53,628 bases of DNA from DAOUBA01 sp034432855 (GTDB lineage: Bacteria > Chloroflexota > Anaerolineae > B4-G1), in contig DAOUBA010000037.1 in the NCBI GenBank assembly GCA_034432855.1, forward strand, positions 1 through 53,628, given 5' to 3'. Positions within the stretch are counted from its first letter, which is position 1. Each line of letters starts with the position of its first letter. Both the position numbers and the translations under genes were made by a program. The notes beneath the pieces are model-generated. The model worked only from the letters and a program-made list of their open reading frames with translations, was not told the DNA's origin and made no database searches. Positions 16,373 through 24,959 of the stretch are shown in pieces.

Positions 16373-16409
16373 TTCACTTCCTCCTATGGAAACTCGGTGG
16401 AAATCACGA

Positions 16410-18374
16410 CTACTGTTTGGGGAGCAGCGAGAGCGGACGGAAGCGTATGCCGCTGCCGGAAAAGAACCTGCTAAAGAATTCATAATACTGGAGACGCATT
16501 GCCTGGATGCCCACAATCAACCCCTCGAAGCCGACGATGAACAGGTTGCCGAGCACGAAGATAATCCACCACAGCATGCTGAACTCCCGGCCGCCAAAGA
16601 TGCGGGCCATAATGAACACGACCATGCTGAGGGCACCGTGCGCCACGGCAAAGGCGCCCATACGCACATATGAGAGTGTGTTGCTCAACAGGCTGACGAG
16701 CACCTCGAACATCTCGACAGGCATCATGATCATAAACGAGCCCCAGCCGTGCTCGACAAGCGGACGCTGGCCTTCGATCAGACGTGCGAGAATCTCGGAA
16801 AACGCCATACCGAGCAGTGAGACGATGGCAGTGGCGGCGAAGACAAGCGGGCTGATCGGCACCTGATGTGTGATGGCGCCCACCAGCCCGATCAGCGACC
16901 AGTAGAACAGCAATCCAATCAGGCCGTTACGGTCAAAGATCACCCTGCCCCACTGCCGCCGCAGTACCGCATTGGCCATGGCGCAGACCATGCGCAGGCT
17001 AAGCAGTACTACACCCACACCAACGGCAGCGAGCAAGGTTTTTTCAATCTCTCTGATCGGGGTCCACAGGATCGGTTCGAACATGAATTCAAACTGGCGG
17101 CGTTCGAAGCCAAAGAGGCTGCCTTCAAGGAAGCCAAAGAGCATCACCGAAATACCGCAGGCGATCACCACACCACTCAGTCGGGCCAACCTGCGCAGCG
17201 CACGCACCTTACGGCTGAGCAACAGAATACCCGACAGCGTCAACAGCAGCCCGTGGCCCAGGTCGCCGAACATGATGCCAAAGATGAGCGGGAAGGCAAA
17301 CGCGACGATGGGCGTGGGATCAATTTCGTTGTAAGAGGGCAGGCCGTAATTGGTCACCAGGCCTTGGAAGCCCCTCAGAGCGGGAGGGTTTTCGAGCGCC
17401 ACCGGCACGTGGCCGTCCTCTTGCCGCGGGGGGGTGTGGGCTTCGATCAGCGTCTTGTCCGAAACCCGTCTGATCTTTTCCCTTAGCGTCTCCACATGTA
17501 CCGTAGGCGTCCAGCCGGCGACCAGGTAGGTGTAGCGCAGCCGCCCATAGCGCGCGATAGTCTCAGCCAGCGTGCGCGTCGCGCGCACCTGCCACAATAG
17601 TTGGCGCAGGCGCGAGATGAACGTCTCTTGTAATCGGATGATGGCAGACCTGGATTCGGCGATGCGCTGGCGCGTCTGGGCGATGCTCTCTTCCAGCGCC
17701 GCGATAGCCTGCGCCGGGGTGCCCTGGTATGCCTCTGGCAGGCTGAGCGGGTTGAGGTAGGCACTGCGCGCCGCCCGGCTCAGAATGTCGGCGTCGCGCT
17801 GCGCGCCAAACAGAATGACCGTCGCCAGGTGCTGCTCGCGCTTGAGCACGACCAAGTCCGAGGGGATGAGTTCCAGACCGGTTTGCAGCCGCTCCAGGTT
17901 GGCGACCGGCATTGTACCCATCAAAGCAAAGACGTAATGCAGGCTGCGCATGCGCTCCAGGTCTATGTCGAGACCGGCGATTGTCCGCAATTGGTTCACG
18001 TAACGCTGCATCTGGTTTAGCCGGGCCTCCTCTTCCTCCAGTGCGCGCACCGGCGCCTGAATCTCCTGTTCCAGTCGCGCGACGTCCAGTTGAGCAGTCT
18101 CCGGCTCGACCAATTCGGGTGATGTGGAAGGAGGCGGACCTTCGTCCACCGCCAACGACTTGATCATCGCCAGGATGCGCTGTTCGAGCGACGCCAGGGC
18201 AGCGGCCTGCTCGTACCCGTTCGCATCGTGCGTCCAGTACTCCGCGTCCAACTGCTCCGTCAAGATCGGATGAAAGATGCCCGAATCGGCGAGCACCCGG
18301 GTCACGTTCACCACGTCGCGCTCCGGCACGATCAGTTCGACTCGGCTCATCTCTTGCGCGCGAAACATGCTCAC
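16410..18374 (-). CDS. atpI: A/V-type ATPase subunit I (stator, a-subunit)
   Basis: 654 aa. Two-part stator: a cytosolic N-terminal half (about 1-340) with coiled-coil arms that bind the peripheral stalks, then a C-terminal membrane half of about 7-8 helices forming the ion half-channels. Typical segments: FGIMFGDLGHGLLLTLSGIL at the first helix, SNTLSYVRMGAFAVAHGALS with the essential Arg, and the end region VFVLGNLFIVGFEGLIVGIQ. It lies 37 bases upstream of subunit K and 7 bases after subunit C. Confidence 0.95.
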   Translation of the reverse strand: MSMFRAQEMSRVELIVPERDVVNVTRVLADSGIFHPILTEQLDAEYWTHDANGYEQAAALASLEQRILAMIKSLAVDEGPPPSTSPELVEPETAQLDVARLEQEIQAPVRALEEEEARLNQMQRYVNQLRTIAGLDIDLERMRSLHYVFALMGTMPVANLERLQTGLELIPSDLVVLKREQHLATVILFGAQRDADILSRAARSAYLNPLSLPEAYQGTPAQAIAALEESIAQTRQRIAESRSAIIRLQETFISRLRQLLWQVRATRTLAETIARYGRLRYTYLVAGWTPTVHVETLREKIRRVSDKTLIEAHTPPRQEDGHVPVALENPPALRGFQGLVTNYGLPSYNEIDPTPIVAFAFPLIFGIMFGDLGHGLLLTLSGILLLSRKVRALRRLARLSGVVIACGISVMLFGFLEGSLFGFERRQFEFMFEPILWTPIREIEKTLLAAVGVGVVLLSLRMVCAMANAVLRRQWGRVIFDRNGLIGLLFYWSLIGLVGAITHQVPISPLVFAATAIVSLLGMAFSEILARLIEGQRPLVEHGWGSFMIMMPVEMFEVLVSLLSNTLSYVRMGAFAVAHGALSMVVFIMARIFGGREFSMLWWIIFVLGNLFIVGFEGLIVGIQAMRLQYYEFFSRFFSGSGIRFRPLSLLPKQ

Positions 18375-18381
18375 CCCTGGA

Positions 18382-19446
18382 TCAGGCCGATGGTTGCATC
18401 ACCAGCATGGATGCGAAAGTTTCTGCGGGAAGGCGGGAGGCTTTGGCCTCGATCAACACGGTCAGATCCCTGGTCTCGTATTCGTTCAACATCAGAAAAG
18501 CCGCCGGGATGCCGATGTGAAACGGGTAGCCAATGAAGGCCGCCCGGCACGTGGCGACGAGGCGGCGCTGGAGGGCCACTTCGAGCGCGTCCAACCCCGC
18601 TTCGGTCTGCTCCGAGATGCGCCCGGCCTCCGGCATGTCCTTGTAGATGCGCCGCACCACCCGGCCGATGTCGGCGCCGGCAGCGATGGCACGGATGTCC
18701 CGATCGTGCACCTGGTAACCGAAAGAGAGCGTGTAGTTGATGATCTCTTGCTCCGACAGATGATGGTAGACGCGGTAGCGGATCGCCCACAGCAGGTTCT
18801 GCATGTCGAGCCAACTCCCCACGATGCGCAGCCCCTGTTCGTAATCCAGGCCGCTCAATTGATTAATGCTCCGCCACAAGCCACGGCCATAGTCGAGGTC
18901 CAGCGCCACTTCGAGGGGAAAGAGGCTCTTTTCCTCCTCGTAGCGTTCCAGTGCGTGGGCGAGCGTCTCATAGTACGGCGTGTGGCGTGCAAGTTCGACC
19001 GCTCGCGTGATGCTGCCGCTTTGCACCATCTTCTCCATGACGGAAGTGGTGAGGGTGGCATAGCGAGGTACCGGGTAGAGCAGGAAGAGCACCTGGTTCC
19101 ACGGGGCGCCGGCCTCGATGCCCCGCAGCGTTGCCTTGAGATTGTCCACTTCATAGAGCCGCCACATCCACAGCAACAGTTGGCGGCTCGGTTCCGGCGT
19201 CAGGCGAATGACCTTCTCGTAGAGGGCAGTCAGGTGGCGTCTTACCTGGTGCACGGCGCGGCGCGGGGTCAGGTCCTTGAGAATCAGCGTGGCGCCATAA
19301 GTCGTCTTCGCCAGCGCGCTCGCCAGCGCGTCCAGGTCCTGCGCATGGACCAGCGCGTCCCACTGCTCCAGCGACAGCATGGCCGAGTAGAGCGCACGCA
19401 CGGTCGCGTGGACCAGGGAATAATCTATGACGCTCTGTACAGGCAT
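18382..19446 (-). CDS. atpC: A/V-type ATPase subunit C (d-type, rotor top)
   Basis: 354 aa. Funnel-shaped all-helical subunit linking the central stalk (D/F) to the K ring. It has the V-ATPase C/AC39 pattern: DYSLVHATVRALYSAMLS at the N-terminus, an internal repeat around WRLYEVDNLKATLRGI and LDMQNLLWAIRYRVYHHL, and a conserved C-terminal FHIGIPAAFLMLNEYETRDL. The start is taken at ATG 19446, 4 bases after the stop of subunit G; an in-frame ATG at 19500 would overlap G by 50 bases. The SD is weak. Confidence 0.92.
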   Translation of the reverse strand: MPVQSVIDYSLVHATVRALYSAMLSLEQWDALVHAQDLDALASALAKTTYGATLILKDLTPRRAVHQVRRHLTALYEKVIRLTPEPSRQLLLWMWRLYEVDNLKATLRGIEAGAPWNQVLFLLYPVPRYATLTTSVMEKMVQSGSITRAVELARHTPYYETLAHALERYEEEKSLFPLEVALDLDYGRGLWRSINQLSGLDYEQGLRIVGSWLDMQNLLWAIRYRVYHHLSEQEIINYTLSFGYQVHDRDIRAIAAGADIGRVVRRIYKDMPEAGRISEQTEAGLDALEVALQRRLVATCRAAFIGYPFHIGIPAAFLMLNEYETRDLTVLIEAKASRLPAETFASMLVMQPSA

Positions 19447-19450
19447 GGCG

Positions 19451-19765
19451 TTACTGGCGTCCTGCGACGCGGTCAAGCACGAATTGTACAGCGCGGGCAT
19501 GGTGTTGAGCGGCCAGGCTCTCCATCCGCTGGGCCTCGGCCTCAGCCTGCGCTATGATGCGCGTCCGCTCCGTCTCGGCCGCCACCCGCCCGGCGGCGAC
19601 GATCTGGTCGGCCTGCTGGCAGGCTTCGGCCAGTGCCTGTTCGCGCAGGGCGGCGGCCTTTTCCGCTTCGGCGATGATCTGCGCTGCCTGGCGCCGGGCA
19701 TCCTCATGAAGGTGTGCAGCCCTCTGCTCGATGGCCAGTATTTGGGCGATCGTTTCCTGGCTCAA
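19451..19765 (-). CDS. A/V-type ATPase subunit G/H (peripheral stalk coiled coil)
   Basis: 104 aa, almost entirely one Ala/Glu/Gln-rich alpha helix (AAQIIAEAEKAAALREQALA and so on) that pairs with subunit E to make the peripheral stalk. The sequence family is loosely conserved, so identity rests on its place as the first gene of the ATPase operon and on its coiled-coil composition. The start is TTG 19765 with SD GGGAGGG at suitable spacing. Transcription starts from the promoter at 19828-19856. Confidence 0.85.
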   Translation of the reverse strand: MSQETIAQILAIEQRAAHLHEDARRQAAQIIAEAEKAAALREQALAEACQQADQIVAAGRVAAETERTRIIAQAEAEAQRMESLAAQHHARAVQFVLDRVAGRQ

Positions 19766-19827
19766 GTGTCCCTCCCATTAGAATGCCGTGGCGCGGCATG
19801 TCGGCGGTGTCCTGTATGGTTGGCGGG

Positions 19828-19856
19828 ATTGTAGCACTCTGGCAAGTTACTGTCAA
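19828..19856 (-). promoter_or_regulatory. Promoter of the A/V-ATPase operon
   Basis: On the minus strand: consensus TTGACA (19851-19856), 17-base spacer, TACAAT (19828-19833). This is about 60 bases before the TTG start of subunit G. Confidence 0.85.
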
Positions 19857-19912
19857 GGTAACCACCGTTCAGCCCGATTCATAGACGGGGCGGCGGGCAG
19901 GTCGGCAAGGGC

Positions 19913-19949
19913 CAAAAAGGGGTACGGGCAAGGCTCGCCTCGCCCGTAC
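19913..19949 (-). terminator. Intrinsic terminator after hppA
   Basis: On the minus strand, GTACGGGCGAGGC pairs with GCCTTGCCCGTAC (12 of 13 pairs, 2-base loop; 19922-19949), followed by CCCCTTTTTGG (T-run 19914-19918). It separates the pyrophosphatase transcript from the ATPase operon promoter. Confidence 0.75.
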
Positions 19950-20049
19950 AGCGACCTGTCAGGGATGAGCGCATGCACAAAAAGGCGTCCGGTCTGGTTT
20001 TCGCTACCCAACGACGGTGGGAGGCGTCCATTGACGCCGACGAGCGGAT

Positions 20050-22137
20050 TTATTCCAGCAGGTGGATCGCCGCGATGATCGGCGCGAACAGCGAAGAGAC
20101 CAGCGACATGACCGTAATCAGGGTGTTCAGCGAGGGCCCGGCGGTGTCCTTGAAGGGATCGCCTACCGTGTCGCCCACGACGCCCGCTTTGTGCGAGTCG
20201 GACCCCGGGCCGCCATAGTGACCGGCCTCGATGTACTTCTTGGCATTGTCCCACAGGCCGCCTGCATTGGCCATGAACAGCGCAAAGAGCACGCCGGTAA
20301 AGATGCTACCGCCCAGAAAACCGCCCAGCGCGTTTGGCCCCAAGAGGAAACCGACCAGCAGCGGGAGCATGATAGCCAGGCAGGCGGGCAGCACCAGCGA
20401 CATCAGCGCGCCCTGCGCCGCCAACCCCACACAGCGGGCGTAATCAGGACTGTCGGTGCCGGCCAGGATGCCCGGCTTTTTGCGAAACTGCTCGCGGATT
20501 TCATCAATCATCTTGAAGGCGTTCTTGGTCACGGATAGCATCGTCAGCGCGCTAAAGAGCGGCGGCGTCATTGCGCCCAACAAGACCCCCGCGATCACCT
20601 TCGGATCGAGCAGACTGATGGTGATGGGGTAACCACGCCGCCCCACCACCTCCGAGTAAGCCGCAAAGAGCGCCAACACGGTGAGCGCTGCGGCGCTGAT
20701 GGCAAAGCCCTTGGTGATGGCCTTGGCTGTGTTGCCGGCGGCATCGAGCACATCGGCAGTGTCAATCACCGACCGATCCATCCCCGACATCTCGGCAATC
20801 CCCTTGGCGTTATCCACGATGGGGCCGTAGGCGTCGGCAGAGACGATCATTCCGCTGACCGACAGCATACCGACCGCCGCCACGCCCACGCCATAGATGC
20901 CGGCAACCGGGCCCAGCACGTCTCTTGCCAAAGCATCGGCTGCGTAATAGGCAGCCAGCGAAGCGACGACAATGCCGAGGATGGAGGGCACGATGCTGAT
21001 CAGCCCATAACTAAAGCCGGTGATGATATTGAGCGCAGCGCCGGAGCCGGAGACTCTGGCCGTCTCCTGGAGCGGCCGGTTCCCTTCGGATGTATAGTAG
21101 TCGGATGTAAAACCGATGACCATGCCCGCGACCAACCCGGCCAGTGTCGCCCACATCACGCCGGCATTGTAACCTCCCAGGAGCACCAGGGCGATCATCA
21201 TCACCGTGAACAGCGCGCAGGTGATGAGCATGCCGCGGTTGAGGGCTGCGCCTGGAGCGCCTTTCTCGCCGATGCGCACGAACTGGAAGCCGATCAGCGA
21301 AGCGATGGTGCCCAGCGTACATAGGATCAGCGGGAAGACGATGTAACGTTGCTGCACGCCGAGGTTCAACGAAAGGCTCAACACCATCACGGCCACCGAA
21401 CTGGCCACGTAACTGTCAAAGATGTCCGCACCCATGCCAGCCACGTCGCCCACGTTATCGCCGACATTGTCGGCCACCACGCCGGGGTTGCGCGGGTCGT
21501 CTTCGGGGATGCCGATCTCGACCTTTCCAACCAGGTCGGCGGCGATGTCGGCGGTCTTGGTATAGATGCCGCCGCCAGCCTTTGCCAGCAACGCCAGCGC
21601 CGAGGCGCCAAAACTGAAGCCCAGCACAATTTCGGGATCCCCGGTCAACAAGTAGGTGACGCTTATCCCGATCATGGCCATGCCGACCATCGCCAGGCCC
21701 ATCACCGACCCGGCGTTGAAGGCCAGGCGGAAGGCTTTATTGATACTCTGGCCGGCCGCATAAGACGTGCGCACGTTGGCCATTACTGCCACCGTCATGC
21801 CCAGGTAGCCGGCCACGGCAGAGCAAAGCGTACCACTGATGAACGCCAGCGCCATCTTGATGCCGTACCCGGGATCAACGGCCACCTCACCTTCGCCGGC
21901 GTGCTGGAAACTGAACAGGATGGCGATAATAAGGCCCAGCACCACCGCGACCAGCCCCAAGGCCGTGTACAGGCGACGCAAATAAGTCTGCGCGCCCTCG
22001 CGAATCCATCCGGCGACTTGTTGTGCCTTCTCACTTCCTGGGTTCTGCTTCTTGACCCAAAAATACTGCCAGATCGCCAGCCCGACAGAGCTAACTCCGG
22101 CGGCGATAGCGATAAAGAGCCAAACAGTATCCGACAT
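20050..22137 (-). CDS. hppA: Membrane-bound proton-translocating pyrophosphatase
   Basis: 695 aa with about 16 TM helices. Hydrolyses cytosolic PPi and pumps ions out. The substrate site is shown by DDPRNPGVVADNVGDNVGD, and further conserved Asp clusters lie near the C-terminus (KAGVVGDTVGDPFKDTAGP). The segment GNTAKAITKG has Lys and Thr at the positions that mark K+-independent enzymes, which in the known family are H+ pumps. The start is ATG 22137, six bases after AGGAG; the ATG at 22143 overlaps that SD. A terminator follows at 19913. The A/V-ATPase operon lies next in the same direction, so two primary ion pumps are adjacent. Confidence 0.96.
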   Translation of the reverse strand: MSDTVWLFIAIAAGVSSVGLAIWQYFWVKKQNPGSEKAQQVAGWIREGAQTYLRRLYTALGLVAVVLGLIIAILFSFQHAGEGEVAVDPGYGIKMALAFISGTLCSAVAGYLGMTVAVMANVRTSYAAGQSINKAFRLAFNAGSVMGLAMVGMAMIGISVTYLLTGDPEIVLGFSFGASALALLAKAGGGIYTKTADIAADLVGKVEIGIPEDDPRNPGVVADNVGDNVGDVAGMGADIFDSYVASSVAVMVLSLSLNLGVQQRYIVFPLILCTLGTIASLIGFQFVRIGEKGAPGAALNRGMLITCALFTVMMIALVLLGGYNAGVMWATLAGLVAGMVIGFTSDYYTSEGNRPLQETARVSGSGAALNIITGFSYGLISIVPSILGIVVASLAAYYAADALARDVLGPVAGIYGVGVAAVGMLSVSGMIVSADAYGPIVDNAKGIAEMSGMDRSVIDTADVLDAAGNTAKAITKGFAISAAALTVLALFAAYSEVVGRRGYPITISLLDPKVIAGVLLGAMTPPLFSALTMLSVTKNAFKMIDEIREQFRKKPGILAGTDSPDYARCVGLAAQGALMSLVLPACLAIMLPLLVGFLLGPNALGGFLGGSIFTGVLFALFMANAGGLWDNAKKYIEAGHYGGPGSDSHKAGVVGDTVGDPFKDTAGPSLNTLITVMSLVSSLFAPIIAAIHLLE

Positions 22138-22159
22138 AGACATCTCCTGGACTCAGGCA

Positions 22160-22196
22160 CAATAGAAACCGGGCGTGAACAACCCGGCTTCTATTG
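22160..22196. repeat. Hairpin of the AGAAACCGGG family
   Basis: AATAGAAACCGGG (22161-22173) and CCCGGCTTCTATT (22183-22195) form a near-perfect stem between the unknown gene and hppA. No U-tract is present. A related hairpin (GAGAAACCC/GGGTTTCTC) lies at 48473-48507, so this may be a dispersed repeat. Confidence 0.55.
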
Positions 22197-22207
22197 GCGA
22201 TGATGAC

Positions 22208-22975
22208 TTACACGTTCGCAGAGCGCCACCATTGATAATTCTTGATGCGCAGTTCATCCCACGATGGCATAGGAAAGTATACGAGTTTCTCTTCATTCCC
22301 TACAAAGATGCCGCTCTTGATCGTGCGATATGGGAACGACGCCGGCGCGATACGGTCAACCATTTTGGTATGGACGGTCTTGGCCTTCAATTCGATCAGA
22401 CACTCGCGCAGGTGGGGGATATTCGAATAGGGCAAATCGCGCACGTCACCCGTGGCAGGATCTGTTGCCAGGTCGCCCAGACGCAATTCTGCAAAACAGA
22501 TCGCTGGCAGGGAAAGCAGGCTAATCGGATTCTTGATGATCAGTTCATAGATCCCGCACGGACCGAGCGTGCTCACCACCATCGGATGTACGGGAGCGAT
22601 CTCCTGGTAAAGGTGCAGTTCGCCCTGGGGATCCTCAGGACACTCTGGAGCGGCATCCAGGCCTAACGTCCGCCCGTCCTGTGTCACCAGGTAGAGTTTC
22701 TGGATCGCATCCAGAGAGGTGTGCTCCAGTACCCGGTAGACGGAGATGTAGATGGAAGCCTTGGGGCTGCCATCTTCGTGGGGCACGCAGCGCCGGATGC
22801 CCTCGTCAATGCGAAAATATTCGTGCCGGAAGTTGGGATCAATCTCGAAAAAGATAGCCTGACCGCGGGACTTTTTCGCACCTCCAATGGCATAATAGGC
22901 CCCAAATTCTTCCGGGCCCAGCATGGAAGCGATCAACGCTTCGGGTATCAGGGATAGATAGAGATGAACAGCCAT
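22208..22975 (-). CDS. Conserved hypothetical protein
   Basis: 255 aa, function not recognised. It begins MAVHLYLSLIPEALIASMLG and has no signal peptide or TM helix. Its composition is that of a soluble alpha/beta protein, with motifs such as KKSRGQAIFFEID, RVLEHTSLDAIQKLYLVT and ELIIKNPISLLSLPAICFAE. The start is ATG 22975 with SD GGAGGAAGG; a longer frame to 23050 reaches into the promoter (23057-23084) and is unlikely. It lies 70 bases upstream of hppA on the same strand, with a hairpin between, so cotranscription is uncertain. Confidence 0.75.
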   Translation of the reverse strand: MAVHLYLSLIPEALIASMLGPEEFGAYYAIGGAKKSRGQAIFFEIDPNFRHEYFRIDEGIRRCVPHEDGSPKASIYISVYRVLEHTSLDAIQKLYLVTQDGRTLGLDAAPECPEDPQGELHLYQEIAPVHPMVVSTLGPCGIYELIIKNPISLLSLPAICFAELRLGDLATDPATGDVRDLPYSNIPHLRECLIELKAKTVHTKMVDRIAPASFPYRTIKSGIFVGNEEKLVYFPMPSWDELRIKNYQWWRSANV

Positions 22976-23056
22976 TGATACCTTCCTCCCTTCCTTGAGA
23001 ATGATTAGCCACGAAACTACCACCATCTGAGGAGGCAACAGCCCGCTCACGCCCGT

Positions 23057-23084
23057 ATTATACGCAGGATGGGAAAAGGGTCAA
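23057..23084 (-). promoter_or_regulatory. Promoter of the 22208-22975 gene
   Basis: On the minus strand: TTGACC (23079-23084), 16-base spacer, TATAAT (23057-23062). The MITE-like element at 23095-23225 and its target duplication begin two bases upstream of the -35 box. Confidence 0.75.
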
Positions 23085-23086
23085 GT

Positions 23087-23232
23087 GAAACACACTGGTG
23101 ATTACCCACATCTTTCATGCGGCGCGTTCCGATACCCAAGGGATTTTCCTGGGGGTTGGGCGGGCGCTTCGCGCCCGCCCAACCCTCCAATTTCTCCTCT
23201 CCCTGCACATGTGAGTAACCACCAGAAACACA
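23087..23232. mobile_element. MITE-like element, copy 1
   Basis: Element body 23095-23225 (131 bp). The ends are inverted repeats: CTGGTGATTACCCACAT at 23095 and its near-complement ending at 23225 (ACATGTGAGTAACCACCAG). GAAACACA occurs at 23087-23094 and again at 23225-23232 (overlapping the last base), a probable 8-bp target-site duplication. The centre has a perfect 13-bp stem of GTTGGGCGGGCGC (23155-23183). No ORF. It matches copy 2 (35838-35923) in its ends and in the internal GGAGAAATyGGnGGGTTGGG segment, in opposite orientation. Confidence 0.75.
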
Positions 23233-23261
23233 GACCGGAGAATACAAGCGTGGGGCGTGAC

Positions 23262-23290
23262 TTGCGCAGAAAGACAGGCTGGGGGATAAT
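23262..23290 (+). promoter_or_regulatory. Promoter of the REC-GAF-kinase gene
   Basis: TTGCGC (23262-23267), 17-base spacer, GATAAT (23285-23290); the leader to ATG 23324 has SD AAGGAGAGG. The same TTGCGC -35 is used by nusA. Confidence 0.6.
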
Positions 23291-23323
23291 CAGGTTGAAC
23301 CGACAGCGTGGTAAGGAGAGGAA

Positions 23324-24940
23324 ATGGACGCGCAAATCCTGATTGTGGACGACAGCCCTGATCTCGTCCAAGTCTTGAGTGACATTCTTGCCCAGCAGGG
23401 CTACCGGGTCGAGTCGCGTGACGGGGGGAAGAGCGGCTGGGAACGCCTCATGGCAGCGGTGGAGCACCAGGCGCCAATGCCGGATCTGCTGCTCCTCGAC
23501 CTGATGATGCCCGACATTGACGGCCTGACGCTGTTGCGCCGCATTCGCGCCGACGAGCGCCTCGCGCTCTTGCCGGTGGTGATCCTCACCGCGCAGGCCG
23601 ATTCGGACACCCGGCTGATGGCACTGGAAGCCGGAGCGAACGACTATCTCCCAAAGCCCGTCCAAACCATCGAACTCCTGGCCCGCGTCAAAACCCTCCT
23701 CGGCTGGAAACTGGCGGAGCGCCTCCAGCAGCACAGGATGGAGCGTCTGGTTGAGGCAGGCAGGTTACTCCTGCATACGGTCGATCTGGATAACGTGCTG
23801 GAGCATGTCATGCAGATCGCCATGAACGGGATGGATGCAGAAGGGGCATCCGTGTGGCTACATGGCCCGGACGGAGACCTCAAATGCCGGGCAGCTTCCG
23901 GCCCCGCCGTCGAGCCTCTCAAAGGGATGCAGGTCGCGCCGGGGGAGGGCATCGTCGGTTGGGTGCTCCAGCAAAAGCAAGCGATCCTCGTGCCGGACGC
24001 TCAAGCCGCTCCTCATTTCATCCGCCAGGCAGCTGAGATGATCTCCCACCATATCCGTGATCAGGTCGCCGCGCCGTTGCTCGTGAGGGGAAGTGGCATT
24101 GGCGTCTTGGAGGTAGTCAACAAGAAGGGGGAGCCGTTCTCGCCTATGGACCTGGCATGGCTGGAAGTCCTGGCGCCTCTGGCTGCTGCCGCTATCGCCA
24201 ACGCACAACTCTTCCACGCCTTGCAGCAGCGCACCGCCCAATTGCAGGCACGCAACGAGGAACTGGATGCTTTCGCTCACACCGTGGCGCACGATCTGAA
24301 GAACCCTTTGACTAACATTATCGGATTTGCCGAGGCGTTGGACAAACATTACGAGCGGATGTCTGCCGAGGAAATGCGAAGCCATCTGCATAGGATAGCC
24401 CAGAACGGCCGTAAGATGGACCGTATCATTGACGAATTGCTGCTGCTGGCCGGCGTGCGCAAGATGGAGGTGAAGGTGGAACCACTCGACATGGCGAATA
24501 TCGCTGGTGAGGCCATTCAACGCCTGGCCGATATGATCGAGGAACGTCATGCTGAAATCATACTGCCCGACACCTGGCCGGCGGCGCTGGGCTATGCGCC
24601 CTGGGTCGAAGAGGTGTGGGTGAACTATCTCAGCAACGCCATCAAGTATGGCGGCCAGCCGCCGCGGATCGAGATAGGCGCGACGCTACAGCCGGATGGG
24701 ATGGTGCGTTTCTGGGTACGCGATAATGGTTCCGGCCTCACGCCGGAGGCCCAGGCCCGGCTATTTACCCCGTTCACCCGGCTCGACCAGGGGCGCGCCG
24801 AAGGTCACGGGCTGGGACTCTCTATCGTGCGCCGTATCGTGGCCCGGCTTGGCGGACAGGTGGGCGTACAGAGCGAGTTGGGCCGGGGAAGCACTTTCAC
24901 TTTCACGCTCAAGAGCGCAACTACGCTGCGAACCGGCTGA
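23324..24940 (+). CDS. REC-GAF hybrid histidine kinase, soluble
   Basis: 538 aa without TM helices. Receiver domain 1-125: DD (9-10), phospho-acceptor D59 in LLLLDLMMPDIDG, and K in YLPKPVQ. GAF domain about 145-305. Dimerisation/phosphotransfer domain with AHDLKNPLTNIIGFAEAL, His at about 323. ATPase domain with YLSNAIKYGG (N box), DNGSGL and GHGLGLSIVRRIVARLGG. The order (receiver first) is that of cytosolic kinases that respond to another kinase and to a small ligand in GAF. It starts at ATG 23324 with SD AAGGAGAGG and is followed 19 bases later by pgeF. No cognate output regulator is adjacent. Confidence 0.92.
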   Translation: MDAQILIVDDSPDLVQVLSDILAQQGYRVESRDGGKSGWERLMAAVEHQAPMPDLLLLDLMMPDIDGLTLLRRIRADERLALLPVVILTAQADSDTRLMALEAGANDYLPKPVQTIELLARVKTLLGWKLAERLQQHRMERLVEAGRLLLHTVDLDNVLEHVMQIAMNGMDAEGASVWLHGPDGDLKCRAASGPAVEPLKGMQVAPGEGIVGWVLQQKQAILVPDAQAAPHFIRQAAEMISHHIRDQVAAPLLVRGSGIGVLEVVNKKGEPFSPMDLAWLEVLAPLAAAAIANAQLFHALQQRTAQLQARNEELDAFAHTVAHDLKNPLTNIIGFAEALDKHYERMSAEEMRSHLHRIAQNGRKMDRIIDELLLLAGVRKMEVKVEPLDMANIAGEAIQRLADMIEERHAEIILPDTWPAALGYAPWVEEVWVNYLSNAIKYGGQPPRIEIGATLQPDGMVRFWVRDNGSGLTPEAQARLFTPFTRLDQGRAEGHGLGLSIVRRIVARLGGQVGVQSELGRGSTFTFTLKSATTLRTG

Positions 24941-24959
24941 ACAACACAAACGGAGGCCC

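Noticed and set aside
24696..24959. N-terminal extension of PgeF
   Set aside because: It overlaps the kinase C-terminus in another frame; the SD GGAGG at 24952-24956 and the family N-terminus place the start at 24960.
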